Origin: Stenotrophomonas sp. ATCM1_4
GTDB taxonomy: Bacteria; Pseudomonadota; Gammaproteobacteria; Xanthomonadales; Xanthomonadaceae
NCBI RefSeq assembly: GCF_004348115.1
Contig: NZ_QPFB01000001.1
Span: forward strand, 1,372,109 to 1,436,108
DNA: 64,000 bases
Reading direction: 5' to 3'
Both the position numbers and the translations under genes were made by a program. Under the pieces are notes generated by a model. It was not told where the DNA came from, did no database searches, and worked only from the letters and a program-made list of their open reading frames with translations. This document shows, piece by piece, positions 15,815 through 26,038 of this stretch. How positions within the stretch are numbered: the first letter of the stretch is position 1; each line of letters starts with the position of its first letter.

Positions 15815-17248
15815 TCAGAACGCCTGAACCAGCGAAACGCCCGCGAAGCGATTGCGGTAATCGCGCAGGTCGTAGTTCGAGCTCACCCGGCGATAGCCGG
15901 CATACACCTGCAGGTCGGTGCCACGGCGCAGCGGGATCGTCTGCATGGCCTGCAGCACCAGGTCGTTGCCGCGCTGGCTGGCCTGCCGGTCAACCGCACG
16001 CAGTGGCGCATCGTTCCGGCGTCGCGCCAGCTGCGCGCTCACCGCCAACAACCATGGCTGGCTACGGCTGCCCAGCAGCGCCGGGAAGCGGTAGTTCACC
16101 GCGGTGTTGAAGCGCGGCTCCCAATGGCTGTTGGCGTCCACGGCCGCTTCGCGCCGCTCCACGCCGGGACTCAGCAGCAGTTGCCAGTCGTCATCCAGCT
16201 GCCGGCTGTAAGTGAAGCTGGCGCGGTAGCGATCGCCGGAGTAACCGCGCGCACTGGCCATCGCCGGGGCCGGGGTATAACGCTCGTCGCGCCAGTCCAG
16301 ATTCGCGGCGATGGCAGCCTCACGCCCGACCGGCCTGCGGAACCCCAGCGCCAGGCCGGCGGCATGCATGTAGCGCGCATCATCCAGCCAGGTCTGGCCG
16401 AGCAATGCGGCAATGGCCACGCGGCCGTTGCGCATGCCCCAGCGGTTGAGCGAGATCTCCGGCCCGACCTGCAGCTCGGCCACGTCGCTGTCCAACCCAT
16501 GCAGGTCGCGATAGCGGTTGGAGGCCGTGGCAAGGCGTGTGTCGAACACGTCGCCCTGCGCCGACAGTGGCAGCCGGTAGCGCAGTTGCAGGCCGAATTG
16601 GCCGCTGGCATCACCGGCCGCGCGCGAGTCCGGGCTGAGCTCGAAGTCCAGGCCGTTGAGGCTGATCGCATGCCGGTCCGGCGCACCGTTGGCATTGCTT
16701 TCCACCCGTGCGCCGAGGCTGACCCGACCGGAGAAGCCACCTTCGCGCTTCTGCTCGCCGTCGATCACCGCCATGTAGCCGCGGATCCGGCGCTGCACCG
16801 CATCCGGCGTTTCCGGCAACGCCTGCACCTTCTCGAACAGCTGGCGCGCGCGCGGATAGGCCCCCAGGCGGAAGTACAGCGCGGCCAGTTCCAGCTGCAG
16901 CCGCGGCGTACCCGGCCGCTCGATCAGCATGCGCTCATAGGTGGCGATGGCGGCTTCGTAGTCGCCCAGGCGCGTGGACAGCACCGCATAGGCAAACCCG
17001 GCCTCCAGGTCGGCCGGGTTGTCCAGCACCTGCTGGAACAGTTGCCGGCGTTCGGCTTCCCGCTGCGGCACCTCGGTCGCGGGCAGGCTGGCCGGCACGT
17101 TGTAAGCACGGTGCTGTGCCAGCACGTTCGTTGCCATCCACGGGCACAACAGGGCCACCAGCAGCATGAAGCGCGCGTCTCCCCGGCGCGGCTGCATCCC
17201 CCCCTTCGTCTGGCGACGCCACTTTCGCTTGCACGTTGCCCTGTCCAC
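15815..17248 (-). CDS. TPR outer-membrane beta-barrel, Slam/type 11 secretion-like (DUF560-type)
   Basis: A 477-residue protein with signal peptide (cleavage near NVLAQ, residue 46), TPR repeats at about 60-155 (LGDYEAAIATYERMLIERPG, LGAYPRARQLFEKVQALP) and a beta-barrel from about 165 ending in a terminal Phe (GVSLVQAF). The barrel begins SLGARVESNANGAPD, similar to the DsNvN motif of Slam/DUF560 proteins, and its size fits that family. These proteins move TbpB-like barrels and other cargo to the cell surface. The GTG start at 17248 has AGGAG six bases upstream. It is first in the operon, 4 bp from the FecR-TbpB-like gene, its probable cargo. Confidence 0.75.
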   Translation of the reverse strand: MDRATCKRKWRRQTKGGMQPRRGDARFMLLVALLCPWMATNVLAQHRAYNVPASLPATEVPQREAERRQLFQQVLDNPADLEAGFAYAVLSTRLGDYEAAIATYERMLIERPGTPRLQLELAALYFRLGAYPRARQLFEKVQALPETPDAVQRRIRGYMAVIDGEQKREGGFSGRVSLGARVESNANGAPDRHAISLNGLDFELSPDSRAAGDASGQFGLQLRYRLPLSAQGDVFDTRLATASNRYRDLHGLDSDVAELQVGPEISLNRWGMRNGRVAIAALLGQTWLDDARYMHAAGLALGFRRPVGREAAIAANLDWRDERYTPAPAMASARGYSGDRYRASFTYSRQLDDDWQLLLSPGVERREAAVDANSHWEPRFNTAVNYRFPALLGSRSQPWLLAVSAQLARRRNDAPLRAVDRQASQRGNDLVLQAMQTIPLRRGTDLQVYAGYRRVSSNYDLRDYRNRFAGVSLVQAF

Positions 17249-17754
17249 GTCGCTCTCCTGCCCCTGCGCAGACCGCCATGGCTGCAGCCGGCGGCCACTC
17301 TACGCAGCTACCGTAAGAACGCCGTCTTGCCTGGACGCGTTCGTTGCAATCAAACCAATGTGGTCATCGCGGCCGAAGCCTGACCCTGCGGACGAGCCTT
17401 CCCTGCACCAACATGCAACGGCGCGCAGGGCCGCCGCACCCGGCAGGCAACACACACCGCGGATATCCGTTGGGACGCAGTCTCTGCAACCGATGCCCTG
17501 TGCACGAAGCAATGAAGGCGGTTTAGTGCTGGGAAAAGCACATCTCTCCCGAGTCCGACGTCAGCGTGACCGCTTTAGGACTTGGCCTATTCAGGGCATC
17601 TGTTCTGCTCTCTATCTTGCGCATCAAGCCGCAAGACATCGGAAACATCCTGCGCGCGACACCTACGACCCGTACTGGCAAGTGCCGACGACGGCACTCA
17701 TTCGCAGACGCAGGCAAGGGCACCCATCCTGCGGAAAATCAGGAATAAAACCTC
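17249..17754. other. 506-bp divergent intergenic region before the autotransporter
   Basis: It separates the Slam-like operon and the autotransporter and must hold both promoters. The part from 17380 to 17700 is less GC-rich than the surroundings. AGGAATAAAA precedes the autotransporter ATG by a few bases. I see no convincing gene, RNA or strong promoter motif. Confidence 0.4.
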
Positions 17755-20581
17755 ATGAACCTCATCTACAAGCTTGTGTGGAACTCGACGCTTGGCGCTT
17801 TCATGGTAGCCAGTGAACTGGCCTCCGGAAAGGGAAAAATTGCTTCAAAACCAGGAAGAGCTCAGCGTTCCTCCCTCAATGCACTTACCGCTGTCCTCAT
17901 ATCACTGCTGGCGACATCTACGGCATATGCAGACGCCACCAAGCTTGGCACGGGATCCAGCGCAACCGCCGCCAGCGCCAGCAATACCGCCATCGGCTAC
18001 TACGCGAAGGCTGAAGCCACTGCGTGGGTCATAGGCACATTCGGAAATCGCCGTGTGGATGGCTTGGGGCTTAACATCTCGAGCAGTTCACCGAATGCCA
18101 GCAGCGTCGCACTTGGTGATATGGCAGAAGCAAGAAACTTTGGCACTATGGCACTTGGCAGCCGCTCCGTCGCTTCCAGCGTTGGCGCTCTCGCCACGGG
18201 CACGTACGCCAATGCGCTGGGCCGCAACAGCATCGCGCACGGCACAGCGGCCTATGCAAGCGGAACCCAGGCGATCTCATTCGGAACATTCTCCGTGGCC
18301 AATGCTGCCCGCGCCGCCGCCTTCGGCACCAACGCCACCGCCACCGGCGCCGATGCCACGGCTATCGGCACGTCATCCACTGCCAGTGGTGCCCGCGCCA
18401 TCGCGCTCGGCTCGGCGTTGACCGGGGGCGAGGACGCCACCGATACCAAACAGAACATCACCAATCAGACGCGTGCAACGGGCACCGATTCGATCGCCTT
18501 GGGCACGTCGGCCAACGCCACCGGCAACGACGCCATTGCCATGGGCCGCGCAGCCAGCGTGACCGTCAAGAACGCCATCGCCATCGGCGCCAACGCCAGT
18601 GCCACGCACGAGGGCAGCGTCGCGCTGGGAAGCGGCAGCACCACCACCGCCAATCTTGGCGCGACTGCGTATACGTCCCAGTCGGGCGCCAGCTTGGCTG
18701 GCGCGATTGCAGCGGGGGAAGTCTCGGTCGGCTCGGCTGCCCAGAAGCGCCGCCTCACCAATGTCGCCGCCGGTGCGGAAGGCAGTGATGCCGTCAACGT
18801 CAGCCAGCTGCAGGCAGAGGCCAACAAGTCCAACGCAACCGCTGCCGGCATTGCCACCGCAATCGGCGGCGGGGCGGCCTATAACGCCGATACCGGCACA
18901 TTCAGTGCACCCAGCCTGACGGTGGGCGGCCAACCGGTGGGCAGCCTCAGCGACGCGATCACCCATATCGATGGCCGCACGGTATCCAACGCGACCGCCA
19001 TCGATGCGCTCACCACCAATCTCAACAACGGTACCGTCGGCTTGGTCAAGCAGGATGCCGACTCGCTGGCCATCGGTGTGGCCATCGACAAGGCCGGCAC
19101 GCTGGTGAACTTCGCCAGCACCGACGGCGCACGCACCCTCACCGGTATCAAGGCCGGCGGCCAGTCGCTGGATGCCGTCAACGTCGCCCAGCTGCAGGCC
19201 ATCGCGGCCGGCTTGGGTGGCGGTGCCACGGTGAATGCCGATGGCTCCATCACCGGCCCCAGCTACAGCGTGACCAACGCCGACGGTACGACCCACACGG
19301 CCACCAACCTGGGCGAGGCGATTGCCCACATCGATGACCGTGTTGCCGACAGCAGCACGAAGATCAACGACCTCGACCAGCAGATCAAGGACGGCGCCGT
19401 TGGCCTGGTGAAGCAGGATGCCGCCACTGGTGACATCACCGTTGCGGCCGACAAGGGCGGCGCAACCGTCAACTTCGCCGGCACCCAGGGCGCGCGGACG
19501 CTGGACGGCATCGCCGCCGGCGCCGTCCACGCCACCAGCCGGCAGGCGGTCAACGGCGCGCAGCTGCATGCCACCATGCCAGTCCATGGCAGCCCACCTG
19601 GGCGGTGGTGCCACGGTGGGCGTCGATGGCAGCATCTCTGCACCGAGCTATACCGTCGGCGGCAGGACCGTCAACAACGTCGGCGATGCGTTGACCGATA
19701 TCGACCAGCGCACCTCGCAGAACGCCAGCGACATCAGCGACCTGAAGAACGGCCTGGGCGATGTGAGCGGCAACATGGCCGGCATCAACGATCGCCTCGA
19801 TGGCATCGGCAACACCGTCGACCAGCTGGAAGGGCGCTTCACTCAGCTGGAGTCCACCCTCTCCGACGCCAACTTCGGTGACAGCGGCCTGATCTCGAGC
19901 AACGTCGGCGAAGGCAACTCGCAGATTGCCCTGGCCTCGGGCGAAGGCGCGCTGGCCATCGGCGACGCTGCGGTCGCCTCCGGGACCAACAGCGTGGCGC
20001 TGGGCAATGGCTCGATCGCTGACCGCGACAATGCGGTCTCCGTCGGCGCTGCGGGTCAGGAACGCCAGGTGACCAACGTCGCTGCCGGTACCCAGGACAC
20101 CGACGCGGTGAACGTCGCCCAGCTCAAGCAGACGGTGCGCTATGACCAGAACGCGGACGGCAGCACCGACTACTCGCGCGTCTCGCTCGGCCAGCAGGGC
20201 TCGCCGGTGACCATGTCCAATGTCGCCCGGGGCCGCGTCAGTGCCGACAGCACCGATGCCGTCAATGGTGCCCAGCTGTACGACTGGACGATGAACCGCA
20301 ACAACCAGATCAGCAACGTCAGCCTGGCGTATCGCATCAATGACCTGGAACGCAGCATGCATGCGGGCATCGCCAGCGCCATGGCGGCACGTCAGGCCCC
20401 CTACGTGCCCGGCAAGATGACCTACGCGGTGGGTGCGGCGGGCTACAAGTCGCAGGGCGCGGTTGGCATCAGCAGCCGCTACACCGCTGACAGCGGCCGT
20501 TGGAGCCTGGAAGGCGGCTTCTCCAAGAACGGCCATGGGTCCGGCATGTACGTGGGTGTCAGCGGCGTCCTCGGCGACTGA
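17755..20581 (+). pseudogene. Trimeric autotransporter adhesin (YadA/Hia type), frameshifted
   Basis: The first frame begins with an extended signal peptide region (MNLIYKLVWNSTLGAFMVA), then head repeats of the SVALG/AIALG type, HIM-type connectors (VTNVAAGxxxxDAVNVSQL) and stalk segments. At about 19573-19581 the reading frame shifts: codons up to QLHAT continue in the next frame as QSMAAHLGGGAT. Total length is 2827 bp, one base over a whole number of codons, consistent with a single inserted base. The second frame carries more stalk and the C-terminal YadA anchor (MTYAVGAAGYKSQGAVGISS). The first frame alone ends at 19881 without an anchor. Mutation, sequencing error or regulated frameshift are all possible. 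Confidence 0.88.
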
Positions 20582-20603
20582 TATCCCGCACTTGCGCCAG
20601 CAG

Positions 20604-20638
20604 ATGCCCAGGGCAATCCCCTGGGCATTCTGCTTTCT
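20604..20638 (+). terminator. Terminator after the autotransporter gene
   Basis: A 10-bp stem (ATGCCCAGGG at 20604-20613 with CCCTGGGCAT at 20619-20628), 5-nt loop, followed by TCTGCTTTCT. Confidence 0.8.
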
Positions 20639-20787
20639 GCAGGTCCCGTTCACGCCACTGCGGTGGGCCTTTCCCGTGGACCTTTCCACGTTGTGCTCCA
20701 ACGTGGGCATCACTCTGCGCCGCCGGCACGGAAGCGCGCTTTCCGCGACCGGATAGAATCCGCTTCCTCCCCCAGCCGGCCATCGCC

Positions 20788-21120
20788 ATGAACGCCTATG
20801 CCCTGCTCGCCTGCGCCATCGCGCTGGAAGTGGCTGCCACCTCCCTGCTCAAGGCCTCCGATGGCATGACCCGGCTCTGGCCCACGCTGGGTGCACTGTT
20901 TGGCTATGGGGTGTGCTTCTGGTTGCTGTCGATGGTGATGAAGACCGTGCCCACCGGCATCGCCTATGCCATCTGGTCCGGGGTGGGGATCGTGCTGATC
21001 TCGCTGATTGGCCTGTTCGTGTTCAAGCAGAAACTGGACCTGCCGGCGCTGATCGGCATCGGGTTGATCTGCGCCGGCGTGGTGGTGATCAACGTGTTCT
21101 CGCACTCCACCGCACACTGA
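20788..21120 (+). CDS. Small multidrug resistance (SMR/EmrE-type) transporter
   Basis: A 110-residue protein with four hydrophobic helices. The essential membrane Glu of EmrE is visible in TM1 (CAIALEVAATSLLKASDG), and TM3-TM4 carry the family's AYAIWSGVGIVLISLIG and ALIGIGLICAGVVVIN. SMR proteins work as antiparallel dimers exchanging protons for cationic drugs or guanidinium compounds. It is a single gene. The ATG at 20788 gives the normal family length. Confidence 0.92.
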   Translation: MNAYALLACAIALEVAATSLLKASDGMTRLWPTLGALFGYGVCFWLLSMVMKTVPTGIAYAIWSGVGIVLISLIGLFVFKQKLDLPALIGIGLICAGVVVINVFSHSTAH

Positions 21121-21217
21121 ATGCTGCCCGGCACGGCAACGCTTGCGGCCGGGGGCGGGGCGGACACCCGTGCGTGGCGCGCTTCCGGCAGCCGCCGCCT
21201 TCCATGGAAGCCATCGC

Positions 21218-21246
21218 TTGACCGCGCGCGCGGTCCGGCCTATTTT
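21218..21246 (+). promoter_or_regulatory. Sigma-70-type promoter of metE
   Basis: TTGACC at 21218-21223 and TATTTT at 21241-21246 with a 17-bp spacer. The cobalamin riboswitch begins about 10 bases after the -10, where transcription should start. Confidence 0.8.
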
Positions 21247-21254
21247 GTGCGCGC

Positions 21255-21458
21255 CTCAGGTATTTATCCCTTTATCCGTATGAAGGGATGAATTTAAACG
21301 GGAATCCGGTGAAGCGGCTTCGTGCCGCCATTCCGGAGCTGCCCCGCAGCGGTGAATGGAAACAACCGCCGTCATCCAGCACTGGGTTCATCCCCGGGAA
21401 GCGACGGCCAGTAGGTGGGCACCCCGGTGCCCGTGTCCATCAGCCCGAATACCGGCCT
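21255..21458 (+). promoter_or_regulatory. Cobalamin riboswitch upstream of metE
   Basis: The conserved blocks of the B12 riboswitch appear in order: GGTATT closing stem (21259-21264, pairing with AATACC at 21448-21453), GGGAATCCGGTGAA, CCGGAGCTGCCCCGCAGCGG, CACTGGG, the GGGAAG..GGCCAGTAGG segment, and AGCCCGAATACC. It should shut down metE when adenosylcobalamin or a related cobalamin is present. Confidence 0.93.
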
Positions 21459-21622
21459 TGGCCGGGGGACCTGCCGTCCCTCGATTCGACCTGGAGCCTC
21501 CGCGGGGAGGCGGCCGGTACCGATGCCCTGCCTCGCCGCGGGCCGGTCCGCCGTGTCCCCGCCATGAATCCGGTTCGCCCGCGGGGGCGAAGGTCGCTGG
21601 CGTGGCGGACGTGGCTGCAAGG

Positions 21623-21652
21623 CCGCGCACGATGCGCGGTTCCTTCGTTCCT
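21623..21652 (+). terminator. Probable riboswitch-controlled terminator in the metE leader
   Basis: A 7-bp stem CCGCGCA/TGCGCGG (21623-21629, 21633-21639) with a 3-nt loop, followed by the T-rich TTCCTTCGTTCCT, 30-45 bp before the metE start. It may be the expression platform; the competing fold was not worked out. Confidence 0.5.
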
Positions 21653-21680
21653 CAATGCCCAATGCAATGAGGACACTGAC

Positions 21681-23966
21681 ATGACTATCGTTACCAACCT
21701 GGGGTTCCCCCGGATCGGCGCGCGCCGCGAACTCAAGCACGCGCTGGAAAGCTATTGGCGCGGCGAGACCGATGCCGCCCAACTGCAGGCGACCGCCGCC
21801 GAACTACGTACCCGCCACTGGCGGCTGCAACGCGATGCCGGCGTCGACGTACCGCCGAGCAACGACTTCAGCCTGTACGACCAGGTGCTCGACACCGCGG
21901 TGCTGTTCGATGCCATCCCGCAGCGTTACCGGGCACTGGCGCAGCGCGCGCCGCTGGACGGCTACTTCGCCATGGCACGCGGCCTGCAGCGCGACGGCGT
22001 GGACCTGCACGCGCTGGAGATGACCAAGTGGTTCGACACCAACTACCACTACCTGGTGCCCGAACTCACCCGGGACCAGGCCTTCACGCTGCATGCCGAC
22101 AAGCCGTTGAGCGAGTACCGCGAAGCCCGGGCACTGGGCATCGAGACCCGCCCGGTGCTGCTGGGCCCGGTGAGCTTCCTGCGGCTGTCCAAGGCCACCG
22201 ATGGCAGCGATACGCTGGCCCTGCTTGATCGCCTGCTGCCGGTGTACGCGCAACTGCTGGCCCAACTGAAGGACGCCGGTGCGGCATGGGTGCAGCTGGA
22301 TGAACCGGTACTGGTGCAGGACCTGGACGACACTGCCCGCGCGGCCTTCGAGCGCGCCTACCGTTATCTGGCCGATGTGCCGCGCCCACAGCTGCTGCTG
22401 GCCACCTACTTCGGTGCGCTGGATGACAACCTCGCGCTGGCCACGTCGCTGCCCGTCGATGGCCTGCACGTGGACCTGGTGCGTGCGCCGGAGCAGCTCG
22501 ACGCCGTGCTGCGTGCCCTGCCGGCCACGCGCATCCTGTCGCTAGGGCTGGTCAACGGCCGCAACATCTGGCGCGCCGCGCTGGACAATGCGCTGATCCT
22601 GGCGCGTTACGCCCTGGGCCATCGTGGACCGGACACGCTGTGGCTGGCACCCTCGTGCTCGCTGCTGCATTGCCCGGTGGACCTTGGCCAGGAGAAGAAG
22701 CTCGATGCCGAGCTGCGCAGTTGGCTGGCGTTCTCGCGGCAGAAGCTGCAGGAACTGCGCGTGCTGGCCGATGCCCTGGACGGCAAGGCCTCGGCGGAGG
22801 TGGCGCTGGACCAGGCACGTGCGGCCATCGAATCGCGCCGCCGCTCGCCACGTGTGCACAACGCGGCGGTGAAGGCACGCGTAGCCGCGCTGACCGCCAC
22901 CGATGCCGCCCGCGCCACACCGCACGTACAGCGCCAGCTGCAGCAGGCACAGGCACTGCGCCTGCCCGCGTTCCCGACCACCACCATCGGCTCGTTCCCG
23001 CAGACCCAGGACGTGCGCCTGGCCCGCGCGCGGAACAAGTCCGGCAAGCTCTCCGATGCCGACTACGATGCCTTCCTGGCCGAGCAGACCGCGCATTGCG
23101 TGCGCGTGCAGGAACAGATCGGCCTGGACGTGCTGGTGCACGGCGAGTTCGAGCGCAACGACATGGTCGAGTACTTCGGCGAACAGCTCGATGGCTTCGC
23201 CTTCACCGGCAATGGCTGGGTGCAGAGCTACGGCTCGCGCTGCGTGAAACCGCCGGTGATCTTCGGCGACGTCAGCCGGCCGGCGCCGATGACGGTGCGC
23301 TGGTCGCGGTACGCGCAATCGCTCACCGACAAGCCGATGAAGGGCATGTTGACCGGGCCGGTGACGGTGCTGCAGTGGTCGTTCGTGCGTGATGACCAGT
23401 CGCGCGCCGATACCTGCACGCAGATCGCGCTGGCGCTGCGCGATGAGGTGAATGACCTGGAGGCGGCCGGCATCCGTGCCATCCAGATCGACGAGCCGGC
23501 CCTGCGCGAAGGCCTGCCGCTGCGGCGCGCGCAATGGCAGGACTACCTGGACTGGGCGGTGCGTGCCTTCCGCATCAGCGCCAGCGGCGTGGCCGATGCC
23601 ACCCAGATCCACACCCACATGTGCTACGCGCAGTTCAACGACATCATCGAAGCGGTGGCCGCCCTGGACGCGGACGTGATCTCGATCGAGACCTCGCGCT
23701 CGCGCATGGAACTGCTGGATGCGTTCGCGCGTTTCGACTACCCCAACCAGATCGGCCCGGGCGTGTACGACATCCATTCCCCGCGCGTGCCCGATAGCGC
23801 CGAGATGGTGGAACTGCTGCGCAAGGCCAGCGACGTGCTGCCCCCGGGCAAGTTGTGGGTGAACCCGGACTGCGGCCTGAAGACCCGCGGCTGGCCGGAG
23901 ACCCGGGCCGCGCTGGAAGCGATGGTGGGTGCCGCACGCACGCTGCGTGGGGAAGTGGCCGCGTAG
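21681..23966 (+). CDS. metE: Cobalamin-independent methionine synthase
   Basis: A 761-residue enzyme transferring the methyl group of 5-methyltetrahydropteroyltri-glutamate to homocysteine. The N-terminal domain starts [20 protein letters not shown]. The C-terminal catalytic domain starts [19 protein letters not shown]. Zinc ligands are visible: His and Cys in HTHMCYAQF, the later Glu in [13 protein letters not shown] and Cys in [13 protein letters not shown]. The start at 21681 is supported by GAGGACACTGAC; a longer in-frame start exists but would translate the riboswitch. Expression is expected only when B12 is scarce, implying a B12-dependent MetH elsewhere. Confidence 0.97.
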   Translation: MTIVTNLGFPRIGARRELKHALESYWRGETDAAQLQATAAELRTRHWRLQRDAGVDVPPSNDFSLYDQVLDTAVLFDAIPQRYRALAQRAPLDGYFAMARGLQRDGVDLHALEMTKWFDTNYHYLVPELTRDQAFTLHADKPLSEYREARALGIETRPVLLGPVSFLRLSKATDGSDTLALLDRLLPVYAQLLAQLKDAGAAWVQLDEPVLVQDLDDTARAAFERAYRYLADVPRPQLLLATYFGALDDNLALATSLPVDGLHVDLVRAPEQLDAVLRALPATRILSLGLVNGRNIWRAALDNALILARYALGHRGPDTLWLAPSCSLLHCPVDLGQEKKLDAELRSWLAFSRQKLQELRVLADALDGKASAEVALDQARAAIESRRRSPRVHNAAVKARVAALTATDAARATPHVQRQLQQAQALRLPAFPTTTIGSFPQTQDVRLARARNKSGKLSDADYDAFLAEQTAHCVRVQEQIGLDVLVHGEFERNDMVEYFGEQLDGFAFTGNGWVQSYGSRCVKPPVIFGDVSRPAPMTVRWSRYAQSLTDKPMKGMLTGPVTVLQWSFVRDDQSRADTCTQIALALRDEVNDLEAAGIRAIQIDEPALREGLPLRRAQWQDYLDWAVRAFRISASGVADATQIHTHMCYAQFNDIIEAVAALDADVISIETSRSRMELLDAFARFDYPNQIGPGVYDIHSPRVPDSAEMVELLRKASDVLPPGKLWVNPDCGLKTRGWPETRAALEAMVGAARTLRGEVAA

Positions 23967-24010
23967 GGCTGCAGTGCGCCGTGCTCCGGTAGATCACCGC
24001 AGTTGCTGCA

Positions 24011-24058
24011 TCCTCCCCCTCCCTTCCGCGTAGCGAAGGGGAGGGTTGGGGAGGGGGG
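24011..24058. repeat. Intergenic hairpin repeat
   Basis: CTCCCTTCCGCGTAGCGAAGGGGAG forms a hairpin and is followed by GGTTGGGGAGGGG. It is one of a family of similar hairpins in this window and lies just downstream of metE. Confidence 0.6.
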
Positions 24059-24188
24059 CTTTCGCCCCGGAAAGTCCACCTCGTTGCGCCACCGCATCCC
24101 ACCACCGCGCCGGGCAGGAATTCCCCGGCCATGCCCTGCCATGCCCCACCGCTTAGACTGTCGCCACTCCCGCGTCAGGAAACAGTCG

Positions 24189-24812
24189 ATGTACGCAGCC
24201 GATGTAGCGTTGCTGGTGGTGGACCTGCAGCCCGATTTCATGCCCGGCGGTGCCCTGCCCTGCCAGCAGGGCGATGCCATCGTTCCCGGGATCGCCGCGC
24301 TGCTGGCGTCGCGCCACTACCGCACGGTGGTCGCCACCCAGGACTGGCACCCGGCCGACCACGTTTCCTTCGCCAGCCAGCATGCCGGGCGTGCGCCGTT
24401 CGAGGTGATCGACCTGCATGGCCACGCGCAGACGCTGTGGCCGGACCATTGCGTGCAGGGCAGCCCAGGGGCGGCGCTGGACCCGCGCGTGGGCTGGGAC
24501 GTGGCCGACCTGATCCTGCGCAAGGGCACCGACCAGCAGGTGGATTCGTACAGCGCCTTCCGCGAGAACCATGGCCCACGCGGCGGCCGCCCGGCGACCG
24601 GGCTGGCCGGCTGGCTGCACGAGCGCGGCATCACCGAGGTCCATGTCTGTGGCCTGGCGCGTGACTACTGCGTGCTGTGGAGCGCGCAGGACGCGGCGAT
24701 CAGCGGCTTCCGCGTACGTTTCCTGTGGGAACTGACCCGGCCGGTGTCCTCGGCCAACGACGCGGCCACGCGGATCGCGTTGGTCGAAGGCGGGATTGAA
24801 GTAGTGGGATAA
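24189..24812 (+). CDS. pncA: Nicotinamidase (pyrazinamidase-type)
   Basis: A 207-residue enzyme turning nicotinamide into nicotinate in NAD salvage. The triad is visible: Asp in [14 protein letters not shown], Lys in [10 protein letters not shown], and the nucleophilic Cys in [12 protein letters not shown]. Metal-binding Asp/His residues are in [14 protein letters not shown] and near [14 protein letters not shown]. The ATG at 24189 gives the usual N-terminus; the upstream open frame runs through repeat DNA. Single gene. Confidence 0.95.
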   Translation: MYAADVALLVVDLQPDFMPGGALPCQQGDAIVPGIAALLASRHYRTVVATQDWHPADHVSFASQHAGRAPFEVIDLHGHAQTLWPDHCVQGSPGAALDPRVGWDVADLILRKGTDQQVDSYSAFRENHGPRGGRPATGLAGWLHERGITEVHVCGLARDYCVLWSAQDAAISGFRVRFLWELTRPVSSANDAATRIALVEGGIEVVG

Positions 24813-24815
24813 GCC

Positions 24816-24966
24816 TCTGCAGGAGCAGCCTTGGCCGCGAAGCCGGGCCGCCTTCCCGCCAACGTGCAACCCCCCTCCCCCAGCCCTCCCCTTCGCTGCG
24901 CGAAAGGGAGGGTGCACGACAAAGCTCCCTCTCCCCGTCATCCGCTTCGCTACGCGAAGGGGAGAG
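24816..24966. repeat. Intergenic repeat cluster between pncA and purU
   Basis: GGAGCAGCCTTGGCCGCGAAG (24821-24841) recurs in opposite orientation near 29620. It is followed by the hairpins CCTCCCCTTCGCTGCGCGAAAGGGAGG and CTCCCCGTC...CGCTACGCGAAGGGGAG. The region separates convergent pncA and purU and may serve as a shared terminator. Confidence 0.65.
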
Positions 24967-24970
24967 CAGA

Positions 24971-25822
24971 TCAGCGGAACACCACCGTGCGGTGCCCGTT
25001 GAGCAGGATGCGGTGCTCCACGTGACGCCGCACCGCGCGCGCCAGTACCAGCGATTCGGTATCGCTGCCCAGCTGCACCAGGTCACGCGGCGTCATCGCA
25101 TGGTCCACGCGCGCCACGTCCTGCTCGATGATCGGGCCTTCGTCCAGGTCGGAGGTCACGTAGTGCGCGGTGGCGCCGATGATCTTGACCCCGCGCGCAT
25201 GCGCCTGGTGGTACGGCTGGGCGCCCTTGAAGCTGGGCAGGAAGCTGTGGTGGATGTTGATCGCCCGCCCGGCCAGCGCCTGGCACAGGCGCGGCGACAG
25301 GATCTGCATGTAGCGCGCCAGCACCACCAGATCGATGCGCTCGCGGTCGACCAGATCGATGATCTGCTGCTCCTGCTGCGCGCGGTTGTCCGCGCTGACC
25401 GGCAGATGATGGAACGGCACCCCGTAGGAACCGGCCAGGCCGGCGAAGTCGGCGTGGTTGGAAGCCACCGCGGCGATGTCCACCTTCAACTGGCGGCTGT
25501 GGGTGCGGAACAGCAGGTCGTTGAGGCAATGGCCCTGCTTGCTGACCAGCACCAGCAAGCGCGCACGACGACGGGCATCATGCAGTTCCCACTGCATCGC
25601 GAACGCCTCCCCCAGCGCCTGCAGGCGTACACGCACGGACGGCGCATCGCCGGCATTGCTCATGTCGAAGTGCACGCGCAGGAAGAACCGGCCACTTTCC
25701 TCGTCACCGAACTGCTGCGCATCCAGGATGTTGCAACCCGCCTCGAACAGCAGGCCGGACACGCGGTAGACGATGCCGGTGCGATCCGGGCAGGACAGGG
25801 TCAGGATGAAATCAGGGCGCAT
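24971..25822 (-). CDS. purU: Formyltetrahydrofolate deformylase
   Basis: A 283-residue enzyme hydrolysing 10-formyl-THF to formate and THF. Residues 1-85 are an ACT domain (LSCPDRTGIVYRVSGLLFEA). The rest is a formyltransferase-like hydrolase domain with the Asn-His pair in INIHHSFLPSFKGAQPY and the catalytic Asp in HYVTSDLDEGPII. The start at 25822 gives the family length; the longer frame adds an unlikely extension. It is divergent from the LysR gene at 26039. Confidence 0.95.
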   Translation of the reverse strand: MRPDFILTLSCPDRTGIVYRVSGLLFEAGCNILDAQQFGDEESGRFFLRVHFDMSNAGDAPSVRVRLQALGEAFAMQWELHDARRRARLLVLVSKQGHCLNDLLFRTHSRQLKVDIAAVASNHADFAGLAGSYGVPFHHLPVSADNRAQQEQQIIDLVDRERIDLVVLARYMQILSPRLCQALAGRAINIHHSFLPSFKGAQPYHQAHARGVKIIGATAHYVTSDLDEGPIIEQDVARVDHAMTPRDLVQLGSDTESLVLARAVRRHVEHRILLNGHRTVVFR

Positions 25823-26038
25823 GGCCAGCAACACGGCGGGGGACCGCGCAAGGTAACCGCTCCGGCAGCAGCCCGGCAAAACCGGTTGCAGCTGACACGG
25901 TCGCCGCCACCGGCAGCGGAACCGTCGACGAACGCTAACCCGCCAGTCTGGCCGGCCCCGCCACGGCCAGCTAGATGGCTCGGGCTTGGCGCTTTATAAA
26001 GAAATACTTGGCAATCCCCCCGGAAAATGCGCGCCGGC

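Noticed and set aside
17300..17748. Several short frames in the gap before the autotransporter
   Set aside because: Frames are 60-70 codons on both strands with no ribosome sites, no overlap logic and no family; treated as chance.
21288..21680. In-frame upstream extension of metE through the leader (131 codons)
   Set aside because: It would translate the cobalamin riboswitch. MetE homologues begin at [12 protein letters not shown], and a ribosome site lies before 21681.
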